The notes under the pieces: model-generated
What the model saw: the letters and a program-made list of their open reading frames with translations, nothing else
The model's database searches: none
Told to the model about the DNA's origin: nothing
Shown: piece by piece, positions 40,701 through 50,790 of the stretch
Numbering within the stretch: the stretch's first letter is position 1
How the letters are laid out: the number at the start of each line of letters is the position of its first letter
Source of the DNA: Cliona cf. orientalis
Taxonomy: Eukaryota; Porifera; Demospongiae; Clionaida; Clionaidae
Reading direction: 5' to 3'
Assembly: GCA_963930775.1 (NCBI GenBank)
Contig: OZ005689.1
Location: 18,871,775-18,935,774, forward strand
Length of the DNA stretch: 64,000 nt
Position numbers and translations under genes: made by a program

Positions 40701-43700
40701 AGCGTCCAACAGCAAGCTGCATATCATGTGCAATCTCAACGATTTTCAAACCTGGATGGACATACACAAATTTTATACACATACACACAACACATTATAG
40801 TATACATCACATTGTATATAACCTACCTCGAGCAATGACTTGGGGCACAACTACCTTAGTGCATTCAAGTTCACGAGTTTGGGCCACATGATGTTCACTT
40901 CGCGAAATGGTAGAAATGCCAACAATCTTCATGGTACTGTATGTACATAGGGTACAATAGAAACAATTAGTATTGTCAATGAAAAGCATTGTCACCTTCC
41001 AGAAAGGCAAGGCACAGTGGCGTGGTAGGCATTAGCAGTTGAGTCATGTCTGGCGTCGGTGATGACCCACTGTGAACATAGAACATCACTCATTTGTATA
41101 CATGTACATGTACGTTTATACAAACCTCTCCCTTTGTTACATAGTCTGGGAGGGTCTCCACCTCTTCCACTGCTTTCTTCATGAATTGCTCGGCCAAACG
41201 ATCCACTATGCCAATGTACCCACGGCGATTGTATACTGAAATGTTATTGAATTCTTGAAATAAAGCAGTGTATATGCATGACAATTACCTTGTCTGATGT
41301 AGCCATGTCCAACACTGCCCATGCCTGAAAACTTGGAAAAGTTGATGTACTGAGTAGGCAACACACCAGCGCAAGTGAAACCATGAACCAACCTACAACA
41401 ACACAAACGGTAATATAACCACTCTACTCGACACTAAAATTTACTTCTGATTAGCTAAGTAGAGCCCACTGAGTACTCTTGAACTTGACCATGTCCTCCT
41501 TTGCCGATGGCAACGGCGGCAAGAGAACAGCACACGCAACACATGACCTTTCTATGGGACAAGAAGATCATGACAAACAGCTTGCTATACTTGACGCTAC
41601 AATATTGTAACCTGTTTGATAGACTCCACAGCCCATGGTTTTATTGTCAGCCCACAGGGACATGGGGAGCAGAGTCCTTCAACCAGGTCAGAAAAACAGC
41701 ACTCTTCGGTCACAAACAATGCTTGGTCTTCCTGGTGCTCATCACTTACATACACTCCTATGTGATGCATACACACTTGAACATAGCTATCATATATAGT
41801 CTGCACATACTCAGCCTTACCACTGTTTCGTAGAAAGCTCCTTGTTTCCACGCGCTCATTACCCGGGGAATTGTCCTGTGGTCTCGCATTCCGTTCTACC
41901 GCATCCAACAAGGCGCATAACACACCGTGATTGTCTAGAGTGGGGGCTCCTACGGGTTGTAGGAGCTTGCAAACGGCCTCAAATCGACGCTCAAAGGCTT
42001 CCTTCTCCCGGTAAGTCGAGAAAGTCGCTTGTAGAGTGAAGCGATGACGCTTCCGGGAGGAATTAGAACTCGACATAATATCACAGATCAGCTTCGAAAC
42101 AAATAATATGCGAACACGTGCAAAAAGTTCTATTTGGAGCGCTCTTGCTTTTATTCGCGTTTTTGACAGTTGTTAGCGTGTGTCTATGGGTGTAAAAGTG
42201 CGAGAACGGTCACTTGGCAGAAGGCAGCCATTTTGTAAGTTCAAAATTTTAGCGAATGACATTTTTTGGCCTGACCACGCCCCTTTTATACGGCGCATGC
42301 TCGTTTAAGTAGGCTTGCATGAACTTGCCCAGGCCACTGTTTGTGATATATAGGATAATGAAATTCTTGTGTGCATTCAAGGCCACAACCATAGATACAA
42401 CTTAGATAGCCATGTGTCACATTACTGTACTTTGTGTGTACACAGGCCTCTACAAAGATTTGAAGCTATTGCAAAAGAGAAAGGAAAAAGAACTGGAATT
42501 GGAGGATGATCAAGGTTCAGTCATGGATGACGAAACAAAGGGTGCGCTAGTGTGTGTTACCTGTTACTTAAATGGCTAGCCTTGCACCACCCAATATCTA
42601 TACACACAAGCAGCTCAATTTATGCTTATTTGCATACCATGCTTGATTTTAGCGCCTCATCAACATAGGGGACTTTTGCTTGCTAAACTACATGCGGCCT
42701 GCATACTTTCATTGAATGGTGTGTGTGTGTACTGCTTTCCATTGTCAGTGTCATAGGTTTCCAACATTACATTTGAATGCTAATTAATGTAGGAAAGGAA
42801 AACGAAAATACTAATGAAAGTATTGTTGAAACAAAGTCAAAAACGAAGAAAAGAAGTGAGAAAACTCCAAGAATAAGCCCCAAGAAGAAACCTGCAACTA
42901 AGAAGGTGGTGAAAGCTAGAAGGAAGCTGAATTTGGCTGCCGAAGGTATGCTGAACCTGTCACTGTCATGGATACCCACCTCCTTGCATGGGATCCAGTC
43001 CCCAGTACTAGACATAAGGCCCAGCCCAGGTGTCTGTTTGCAAAACCACCAGTGCTGTGTGATAACCTCAGTGGCATGTAATTGAATGGTGGTACTATAA
43101 TGTTGTACTTCAAAAAAAGAAAAAGAACCAGACCACTATATACAGTGGTCCCTCCTTTGAGAGACCCCTCTAGTGAGAGACCACCTCTTATTAAGAACCA
43201 TAAAGTGTATGCACAAAACCACTCTACATATAAACAGCCCTCTGGTCAAAGACCACCTCTAGAACCCAACCAAAGACCACCAATTATGTGGAAATTAAAG
43301 ACCATCACTGATCTCAACTAGAGCTCTGTAGATCAAAATTACCCCACGTGCACATTGCATAATCTGTAGATCTACTTTGGAATGTTGCCATAATAATGCG
43401 CCCCTGGAAAGAGAAAAGTTCTCATATTGGAAGAGGAGTGATTCATCGGACTAAAAATATCCCTGTGACTGACTGGAGGTTGAAAAGTAGTAAACACTCA
43501 TTTCTTTCTTATGAATATGGGTACCAAGCAACTAATTTCCACATAAATTATATACGGCATAATACAACCCACTCTTGCAAAGCTCCACCTATTGCTCCAC
43601 CCTCCTCTGGTGGAAGACCACCTCGTTTGGGAGACCATTTTTATTTGGATTCAAGTGCGGTCTCTCAAAAGAGGGACCACTGTACATATATTAGCCTTGG

Positions 43701-46700
43701 TGTGGTTTGTAGAGCAAAACTGAGTGGGCTGAAATCCACAGTACTACAGCTCTCATTGGCATGTCCCCAGACAGATTGGAAATTGTATTACCCTCCAGTG
43801 TTCTCCCTAGCATACCTAAGGCATGTCGGCTCAACAAGCCTTCAGTACAGAGTTTCCTTTGGTGTGGGAATAGGAATTATCCATGTGCTTTGATGTGGCC
43901 ACAGGCTCCACCCAAACTATGCCCTCCCATCATGCCTTGAATTTAGCTTGGGGAGAACACTGCCCTCTATTGCTGACTAAGTAGTTACCTGGTGGATGTA
44001 GTTGGCTAGAAAAACTTAAAATTCACCTATACAATGCAGTAAAATTATTAATTGGAGTAAAATTATTAATTGGGCTTGCCATAAGTTTGAGACACGTGTA
44101 CAATGTTCTGCATTGTGTGTGTACATGTATACATAGATGGTGAGGGATCTCCACCAAAAAAGCAGAAATCGGCTAAATCATCCTCTGTAAGTACAAGTAA
44201 CAATTGTACGTAGTTTGTTAGTGGCTAAACATAATAAAGTGGTAGATTCTTCTAGTGAGTATCATATCTATTAATGCAGAGTTCTCCCTAGTATATATAC
44301 CTAAGGCATGTCAGCCCAACAACCATTAATTTTACTACAAAATTCCCTTTGATGTGGGGAATGGGATAACCCAAAAGTTTAATTTGTAGTGGTCACAGAC
44401 TCCACCCACACCCCACACTTGGCCCTCTTATCATGGAACACTGCTGAGTGTATGTACATGTATTGTTTTATTTGGTTTTGTGTATGTACTTGTGGGTACT
44501 TTTACTGCAGAAAGATAAGGCCAAAGATTCTGAGGCGTCGAGGATGACAGCACTACTCGTGGACGATAACTTGAGCTTCTCTGACCCTGAGCTTATTGAC
44601 GATGGTGGTGATGACCTACTTGACCTTCCTATTACTAGTTCTGAGGAGCTTCCCTCTACAGCATCATCTATATCTCCAACATTATCTTTGTCTGGCTCGG
44701 GGGCTAATTCATTGCCCTGCGTAACACCCAAACTTTCTTGGACATCTCAAACCTTTCCCAGTCCTTTTGAAACATCAAGAATAGGAAGTAACAAATGGGG
44801 AGTTCCATGGGGGTCTAGAGGTGGACGAGAGTTTGGTGAAAATGGATATAGGTCCGGATATGGTGGATATGATGCTGGAGACAATTATGGTGCTGGTGCT
44901 GGGGCTGACCACTATTGTCCTAGAAGTGGTTTTGGTACTGGAGCTGGCTGTGGTAGTTATGGACCTTACAGTGCTGAACCCTATTGTGGCAGGCTTGGAG
45001 AATTTGGATCTGCAAATGGTGTGGCTGTAAGTATCGTACACATGTAGATAGCTGCTCAGTGTGTACCCAGTTGCTAATTGCATAGCTACCAGTGTTCTCC
45101 CCAGAATACTTGAGGGATAGGGGCCCCCCATCCCTTCAGTGCTGATTTATCTTTGAAGTGGGATTGGGGTGGAGCCAAAATCTTTGATGTGGACACTAGC
45201 TCCACCAAAAATAATGCCTTCTGCTACGTCTTCAATTTTGGCTGGGGAGAATACTGGCTACATGCATAAGGGTGAAGCCTCCCCCCCCCCCCCCCCCCCC
45301 ACAAAAAAAGCGCCGTTTGAGGTGAAACTATACTATTATAGGATTGTTGAATTTAGATGAAATTCTATTAGTTTTGTAGCCAAAAATGTACGACAAAATT
45401 GAGATGATATTGCTAATTTTAATGCTGCACAGCAGCACAATAGGATTTCAAAACTAATTTTGCATGCAATTATTGCAAGCCCCCCTCTCACATCTGTGCC
45501 CTTGTATTAATTGTAGCTTGTGTAATTCCTCCAGGAGGAGATGATTCGGCTAAAGTCATTTGTGTTCGAGGGTATCCATGGCATCACAGATCAACTGAAG
45601 ACACTAAAGGAGGAGATTAAGAGATCCAAATCCAAGAAGGTACATGTATATAATATGTTGAAAGATTTTAAGTGGCCATCCATACTGCTATTGAGCCCAA
45701 GTGCATGCATAGATGTGCATATAGCCCTTATTTGCAGGTCGTAGGTCACATTACATCATTGACTTTGATATAAGCCACCCCCACGCTATATCAAGAACCC
45801 CTGAAAAGAGGACACTTTGATAATCCAGCCATCAGCACCCAAGGTTTAGATTAGTGGGGCTCCACTGTGTGAATTGTCTATCTTGCGCTTGAACATACAT
45901 AATCTGTAGCTCTCGTGATTATCGACAAAGGCTAAATAATGCCTATGGTCAACAATTTTTAATGATATGTTGTTATTATGTGTAATTGTACAATTATGTG
46001 TAGAGTCGCCTCAAGAGGGAATTGTCGTCTGAAAGTTTGGGGGAGTCTTCTGCAAGTGCAAGTGGGCGAGCAACACCTGTTTACAGCTCGAGTAAGCCTC
46101 CTGTATGATATAACCTGCATTTGGTTTTCACTTGGGATAAAATACACTATGGTATCATTTTACCTCACATGGAAGGAGTGAGAAGTCTTCCGAGGGTATA
46201 TAGTGAAGCTGGTTTTTCATATTTAATTATTCATCCAACTGCTACTAATATTGTTTGTTGGTAGTTGCCTAGCAACCAAAGTTTTTGTAGGCAATTTTCC
46301 GGCTATGGGAAGGGGTTGGGTCATCATAAAGTAGGCCAATGATGAACAGAGGTCAACTACCAACAAAATAGTTATCTGCCAGTAATTGGGGTGCATTCAA
46401 CCATGCATCTCATGCACCCCAAATACTGGCAGATAACTATTATGTGTGTGTGTGCGCCACTGTGTACGTGTGTGTGCAGTGTGTATGTGTGTGTGTCTAC
46501 TGCTATAACCACATTAAAAGGTTTAATAACTACTGTTGGGAGTGGGCAGGTATACATGACCCCACACACCTCTAAATCCTGTGAATTTTATGATGGATTA
46601 TTATACATTTTTACATAATATACATATATAGGTGGTGCTATTTTGGGAGATCCAAAAGGTCAGCATATGGTGATACCTGGCTTTTCACAGAGGGATGTGA

Positions 46701-47113
46701 GAGCAGCTGAGGCTGTATCGTGTGATGCTGATAAGTTGGCGCTAAATCTTCTGGACATATTCTTTACTAAGGATGTGCTGTCAACATCACTGGTCACTAA
46801 GTGGGATGGGCGTGAGATGTTGGACCAGGATACCATCGAAGGAATCCGCTGTGAGTGCTTCTTAATTAGTGTCGTGTGCACGTTTAGGCACTAGTGTACT
46901 TTATCAATATGTGAGTGTGTGTGTGTGTGTGTACAAACGGTGACTGGAAGCCATGATGAATTTGACTTCACTAATATTTCTGCAGTGCACGTCAGTTACC
47001 TGTATCCAGACCCGAATGACAAAGCCCGATGGAAAGCTATTATTAAGAAGATAAACAGTAAATGCAGAAATATAAAGAACAGAAACAAGAGTGCCAGGAG
47101 TGGATCACTGTAG
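37016..47113 (+). CDS. BEN-domain protein, 10 exons, 528 aa, intact
   Basis: Exons: 37016-37076, 37129-37299, 42446-42541, 42793-42945, 44137-44186, 44511-45026, 45535-45639, 46004-46091, 46632-46850, 46986-47113. All junctions are GT-AG and all phases match, giving 1587 coding bases with no stop. The N-terminus is basic, then a WIDEPDAIDVVPAKKI segment; residues about 120-170 are Lys-rich; exon 6 has an acidic patch and a Gly/Tyr-rich stretch (GYGGYDAGDNYGAGAG). Exons 9-10 form a BEN domain (VIPGFSQRDVRAAEAV, LALNLLDIFFTKDVLS, MLDQDTIEGIR, YPDPNDKARWKAIIKKINSKCR). BEN domains bind DNA or chromatin. It lies inside the transposon, head-to-head with the transposase; the likely role is binding the element's ends, or a captured or exapted factor. 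ATTAAA at 47204 may serve polyadenylation. Intron 2 holds a Kolobok element. Confidence 0.8.
37621..37771 (+). repeat. GT microsatellite
   Basis: Interrupted (GT)n with GTATAATGTATAAT spacers, in intron 2 of the BEN gene. Confidence 0.9.
37772..37945. repeat. Hairpin repeat copy 2
   Basis: TTGGTAGTTGCCTAGCAACC... with TCAACTACCAACAAAATAG downstream and ATAGTTATCTGCCAGTAATT pairing with CCAGATAACTATTATG. Two overlapping hairpins as in copy 3 (46253-46442). Confidence 0.65.
38249..39168 (+). CDS. Kolobok accessory protein, cysteine-rich, P2X7-C-terminus-like
   Basis: Approximate exons 38249-38428, 38504-38671, 38728-39030 and 39085-39168. The conserved part reads CPNCLCSPCVI, LPPDFLRGACGPH, NDEKRYRLYKAFWKLLNTL, REIIPKCVI and then EIRRRYPS after the last intron. 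The Cys cluster followed by IP-x-CV...IRxxYP resembles the short cytoplasmic domain of P2X7-like proteins, also found in many invertebrate transposon-linked proteins. Function in the element is unknown; DNA or metal binding is a guess. Exon 1 and its ATG are uncertain, and the junction around 38671-38728 was not proven by phase. Confidence 0.45.
39262..39346. repeat. Poly-G tract and short tandem copies
   Basis: Copies of a GACACACAATACGAATATCATA-like word alternate with G runs (39245-39345). Low-complexity spacer between the two convergent Kolobok genes. Confidence 0.6.
39560..42076 (-). CDS. Kolobok-type DDE transposase, multi-exon
   Basis: Starts at ATG 42076 (MSSSNSSRKRHRFTLQ) and reaches a stop at 39560 after an acidic tail (EIEDEETEDEETGDLDGE). 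Exons on the minus strand near 42076-41830, 41400-41300, 41235-41115, 41070-41000, 40930-40835, 40755-40660, 40590-40505, 40440-40345, 40275-40130, 40065-39940, 39890-39725 and 39664-39560 carry, in order, DAVERNARPQ, WVITDARHDST, KIVGISTISRSEHH, LKIVEIAHDMQ, LLNSFDTWHGTKN, CRDTYWVESFNHQLLTY, PKRIHF and NENVNRTHTS. DARHDS, D-x-WHG-x-K and W-E-SFN match the DDE framework of Kolobok transposases. No disabling change was noticed, but exon borders were not all phase-checked. Confidence 0.6.
43143..43682. mobile_element. MITE, pogo-like (CAGTGGTCCCTC TIR)
   Basis: Left terminus CAGTGGTCCCTCCTTTGAGA, right terminus its complement; TA at 43141-43142 and 43683-43684. CAGT... termini with TA target suit pogo/Tigger. 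The interior repeats GAGACCACCTC words. It lies in intron 4 of the BEN gene. Confidence 0.8.
43796..43962. mobile_element. MITE, CAGTGTTCTCCC family, complete copy
   Basis: 167 bp, CAGTGTTCTCCC...GGGGAGAACACTG, flanked by CCCTC (43791-43795 and 43963-43967). BEN gene intron 4. Confidence 0.75.
44277..44443. mobile_element. MITE, CAGTGTTCTCCC family, diverged copy
   Basis: CAGAGTTCTCCC...GGAACACTG of the same 167-bp length, more diverged inside; target duplication is not visible. BEN gene intron 5. Confidence 0.65.
45090..45256. mobile_element. MITE, CAGTGTTCTCCC family, complete copy
   Basis: 167 bp, CAGTGTTCTCCCC...GGGGAGAATACTG, flanked by GCTAC (45085-45089 and 45257-45261). BEN gene intron 6. 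A poly-C run follows at 45282-45300. Confidence 0.75.
46253..46442. repeat. Hairpin repeat copy 3
   Basis: TTTGTTGGTAGTTGCC pairs with TCAACTACCAACAAA, and ATAGTTATCTGCCAGTAATT pairs with TACTGGCAGATAACTAT around a GGGGTGCAT/ATGCACCCC core. Lies in intron 8 of the BEN gene, followed by GT-rich DNA. Confidence 0.7.
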
Positions 47114-47869
47114 ACTCACACAACGAATGCTCTCTCTCCTTTAGCTATATACCTAGACTCCATTTAATTGTACGTGTATTCACCTCCTTTTCATGCTGTT
47201 CTAATTAAAGGATAATGTAAATTTGAAGGACAACGTTGCATGCAGGCCTCTGGGGTATAATAATACCTCTGGCCTGGGTAGGCATGTCTGAATTCTGTGT
47301 GGCTTATATGTGATTATCATGTGATACTGCACCATAGCTAGCTCGCTATTGCTGCTCGTAAGAGCAGTTGATGCGTGCGTGGTGGGGTCTGGGAACGAGA
47401 CTAACTGGGAGGCAGTGCTGTAATATGAAATTTCAACATGATGTATCCGGCTGAAATGGGAGCAGTAGTTAAATACTTCAAAGCACACACCAGGTTAGAG
47501 TTATAGGCTTACGAAGAATGCCACGGTTATAACGCCGGGTGCCATAGTCTGTACGTAGCACGCTAGCTATTATAAAACGCCCCGCTCTGACTGCACAAGA
47601 AATGTGGATACATGAACGTCGTTCAAAGCTAGGGTGCCGGCCTAGCTTCAAGGGACGGTGTTGGTCGGACCCAGACCGCTAGCACTCCCAATCGCAATAG
47701 GCGGACTGGCACGATCGGTCGGTAATGGACAGTGGCGAACAACAACGATCATCGGCGATTGACAGCGACGCGTTCGCGAACAAAAGCGAACGATCGCGAG
47801 TTGGTACAGCGCAATTGTTCGCAATCTTGCGCAGTTGAAGGCACCAAATCGCCTTTCCATTTACACGGG
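47114..47869. promoter_or_regulatory. Right subterminal region of the BEN transposon
   Basis: 3' flank of the BEN gene, with a reversed fragment of the GTCTCGT MITE family near 47385-47402. From about 47690 to 47840 GCACGATCGG, CATCGGCGAT, AGCGAACGATCGCG and similar words cluster, mirroring the left end. Terminates in ACACGGG at 47869. Confidence 0.5.
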
Positions 47870-49056
47870 TCCTTCTTCAAAGCTTCTCTAACGGTATGGC
47901 TTTTTCCTGCATCCCTTGATGTGATCAGAAGACTAGCCTTTCCCACTTGTAATTTCTGGTATAGGGTAGAGGGGAGGGGTAAATTGAATCCACCATTAGC
48001 TTGTGGTAGGTAGAGCCTGGCAGGGTCTGCTGGTCTTGCTAAGCCAGCCCACTTCTTGAGATAGCAGGTCACCATTGAATCTAGTGTCTTTTCCAACCAG
48101 GAGACTGAGAATTCTGTGATGGTAAGCTCCCACGACAGCCTAGGGCACACACCCAGTCGGTACAGTTTTAGCTTCTGCTTTCTGGTGACTGGGACTGCAT
48201 CCACTCGTTCTAGCAGTGTTTCTAGCTTCCCTTTGATGGCATCTCTTGCTGAGGCATAATTCCGTGGGACTTGGATTGTTCCTCCAAGGAATCTTACTGG
48301 GCGACTTCCAGCAAAGGGGATTTTCCCGCCTGCCACGGATAGATCTGGATCATAGACGCTCCCCGTAGAAGCAGCAATTGCTAGTGCTTGACATTTACTC
48401 ACTTTTGCTTTCATCAAGGACCAGTTTAGCCATTTGTCAGTGAAGTCCAGCATAGCACGGCAGGAGGCTGGTCCATCTGTCACCAGGCATGTGTCATCTG
48501 CATACTGCAGCACATGTAGCATCTGAATTGAATTTGAAAATTTGTAGCCTAGACTTCGTAGGTCCTTAAGCCCGTCCAGGTATGTATTCATTACGGTGTT
48601 AAAGATGGTAACTGATAGTGGATCCCCTTGGTAAAGGCCGATCTCCAGTTGGATAGCTTTCGATCTTCCGTTAGGGGTGGAGATGGATGCCCTTAAGTCA
48701 CTATAGAAATTGCTAACCATATGTTCACAAGTTTGGATGGAGCGTGGTAGTGGTTGAGGGAGAATCTGATGAGGTCGTGATGTACGCTTCTGTAGGCATT
48801 GGCCAGGTCCAGCCAGCATGCACAGAGCGACTTGTGTTGAGAGTGGGCTTCATTGATGGCTGCAGCCAGTTTCGTGTAGTGCTCAATGCAACCTGATACT
48901 GATGGCATGAACGCTTTCTGGATGCTGGTGTCAAAGTACTTGTTGGATCTCATAAAGGCCAGCCATCGATCCTTGATGATAGTAGTGTAGACCTTCCCTA
49001 TGCATGACGTAAAAGCGATCGGGCGGTAATTGGTTGGACTTGACGGCTCTTTCGAA
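47870..49056 (-). pseudogene. R2-like LINE, reverse transcriptase (piece 1 of 3)
   Basis: Minus-strand frame starting in RT block 1 (PTNYRPIAFTSCIGKVY), with FMPSVSGCIEH, WLDLANAYRSV, IGLYQGDPLSV, LQYADDTCLV (active site YADD, both aspartates present) and the thumb region VTRKQKLKLYRLGVCPRLSW. One frameshift lies near 48745. The 5' end of the LINE is missing: sequence begins at about 49056, directly against a CT tract of the tandem unit (49063-49087). The frame continues at 27271 across the BEN transposon. Confidence 0.8.
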
Positions 49057-49455
49057 GCACTTTTCTCTCTCTCTCTCTCTCTCTCTCACGCTTCAGTTGT
49101 TCTCATACTTTGTATCTATTTCCTGGTTTCCCCCTCTATTCGCTTTAGATTCCTCTCTGTGCTTCTTATCTTGCCCCTAAGAAACCACATGATGTATCCT
49201 CATCTGCGTGCAGGAGGGTGATGTCATCGATAGTGACAATGGTGTGAATGAACTGGCATTCTGGTGATGCATGTAATATTCATATTTACAAATACTTTTC
49301 TCTGTGAGATGAAACTCATTGTGTGTCTATCTCATTTTCTCTATCTGCCATTTTTAGCTTTACACCTTTTTTTCATTTCCATAATTATGCTAATCTGACC
49401 CATTTTATTCCTTGATTTTCTGTCGCATCTGCATGTAATAGTAAGGAAACATACT
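49057..49455 (+). repeat. 680-bp tandem unit, second half after the LINE
   Basis: Resumes at the CT microsatellite, then CACGCTTCAGTTG, TAGATTCCTCTCTGTGCTTC, GATGTCATCGATAGTGACAA and TTTTCTGTCGCATCTGCATG as in the other units. It is the right-hand partner of the unit that stops at 13465. It is interrupted at 49463 by the KDZ element. Confidence 0.85.
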
Positions 49456-49579
49456 AGGAACCAGAGTGATGTCCAGTGTTGCCTTCAACTGTCTAGGATA
49501 GACTTAGGATGTCCGGGATAATTCACAGAGCCTATAGACCCAAGATTCATAGGAAGTACTAGGCTAATCCTGGGCCTCC

Positions 49580-50790
49580 TTCACATGCATGTATTCACCC
49601 TAAAGTTAGAGGATCCTACTAGGGAGAACATACCTACATGCCTGGAGGATCCCCATAGATAGTCCCAGGATCATCTTAGCTCACATCCGCGGAAGGACCC
49701 CAATAGCAAGTCCCAGGATTGTCCTGGGACACACCACATAATACATGCACCTATAGCTCACATCCGGAGGATCCCACTACGCAGTCCCTGGGACACCCTA
49801 CATATTACCTAGACCTCACGTCCGGAGGATCCCACTAGGAAGTCCCAGGATCCTCCTGGGACACCCCACATATTACACCTATAGCACGCGTCCGGAGGAT
49901 CCCACTAGGAAGTCCCAGGATCCTCCCGGGATACCCTACATATTACATCTATAGCACACGTCCAGAGGATCCTCCTGGGATACCCCACATATTACACCTC
50001 TAGCACGTGTCCGGAGGATCCCACTAGGAAGTCCCAGGATCCTCCTGGGACACCCCACATATTACATCTATAGCATACGTCCAGAGGATACCACTAGGAA
50101 GTCCCAGGATCCTCCCGGGACACCCTACATATTACATCTATAGCACACGTCCAGAGGATCCTCCTGGGATACCCCACATATTACACCTCTAGCACGTGTC
50201 CGGAGGATCCCACTAGGAAGTCCCAGGATCCTCCTGGGACACCCCACATATTACATCTATAGCATACGTCCAGAGGATACCACTAGGAAGTCCCAGGATC
50301 CTCCCGGGACACCCTACATATTACATCTATAGCACACGTCCAGAGGATCCTCCTGGGATACCCCACATATTACACCTCTAGCACGTGTCCGGAGGATCCC
50401 ACTAGGAAGTCCCAGGATCCTCCTGGGACACCCCACATATTACATCTATAGCAAACGTCCGGAGGATCCCACTAGGAAGTCCCAGGATCCTCCTGGGACA
50501 CCCCACATATTACATCTATAGCACACGTCCGGAGGATCCCACTAGGAAGTCCCAGGATCCTCCTGGGACACCCCACATATTACATCTATAGCACACGTCC
50601 GGAGGATCCCACTAGGAAGTCCCAGGATCCTTCTGGACACCCCACATATTACATCTATAGCACACGTCCGGAGGATCCCACTAGGAAGTCCCAGGATCCT
50701 CCTGGGACACCCCACATATTACATCTATAGCACACGTCCGGAGGATCCCACTAGGAAGTTCCAGGATCTTCTTGGGATACCTCACATACT
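49580..50790 (+). repeat. KDZ left subterminal array, 70-bp units
   Basis: About 17 units built on GTCCGGAGGATCCCACTAGG then AAGTCCCAGGATCCTCCTGG then GACACCCCACATATTACATC. A 49-bp short unit lacking the middle alternates with two long ones in a roughly 190-bp higher-order pattern at about 49958-50440. Each unit carries the near-palindrome CCCAGGATCCTCCTGGG. Confidence 0.85.

Larger units (their letters stand above)
38093..42304. mobile_element. Kolobok-like DNA transposon with TTAA duplications
   Basis: TTAA at 38089-38092 and 42305-42308 flanks terminal ACGAGCATG and its exact complement CATGCTCGT. Farther in, GTATAAAAGGGGNGTGGTCAGGCC is present at both ends (about 38163 and, inverted, about 42272). 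TTAA targets are used by Kolobok and piggyBac elements; the encoded transposase fits Kolobok. 4212 bp, inserted in intron 2 of the BEN gene. It carries two convergent genes. Confidence 0.85.
27272..47869. mobile_element. Tnp2/CACTA-like transposon carrying a BEN-domain gene
   Basis: The element splits the LINE between two codons. Its ends read CCCGTATAAAACG... on the left and, reverse-complemented, CCCGTGTAAATGG... on the right, agreeing at 16 of the first 22 positions. The flanking TC (27270-27271 region and 47870-47871) is a 2-bp duplication, and with one copy removed the LINE frame is restored. A 2-bp duplication suits the CACTA/CMC group, whose Tnp2-type transposase is encoded inside, though the termini are not CACTA. 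Without the nested gypsy and Kolobok elements it is about 11.5 kb. It carries a transposase on minus and a BEN gene on plus, diverging from 36715-37015. GATCG/CGGCGAT words crowd both subterminal regions. Confidence 0.75.

Noticed and set aside
47636-47836. A possible overlap of LINE sequence (LVPSTAQ) with the LINE part at 27.2 kb, suggesting two separate LINE copies
   Set aside because: The similarity is weak, whereas cutting at 47869/47870 and 27271/27272 restores the LINE frame and exposes inverted termini and a 2-bp duplication.
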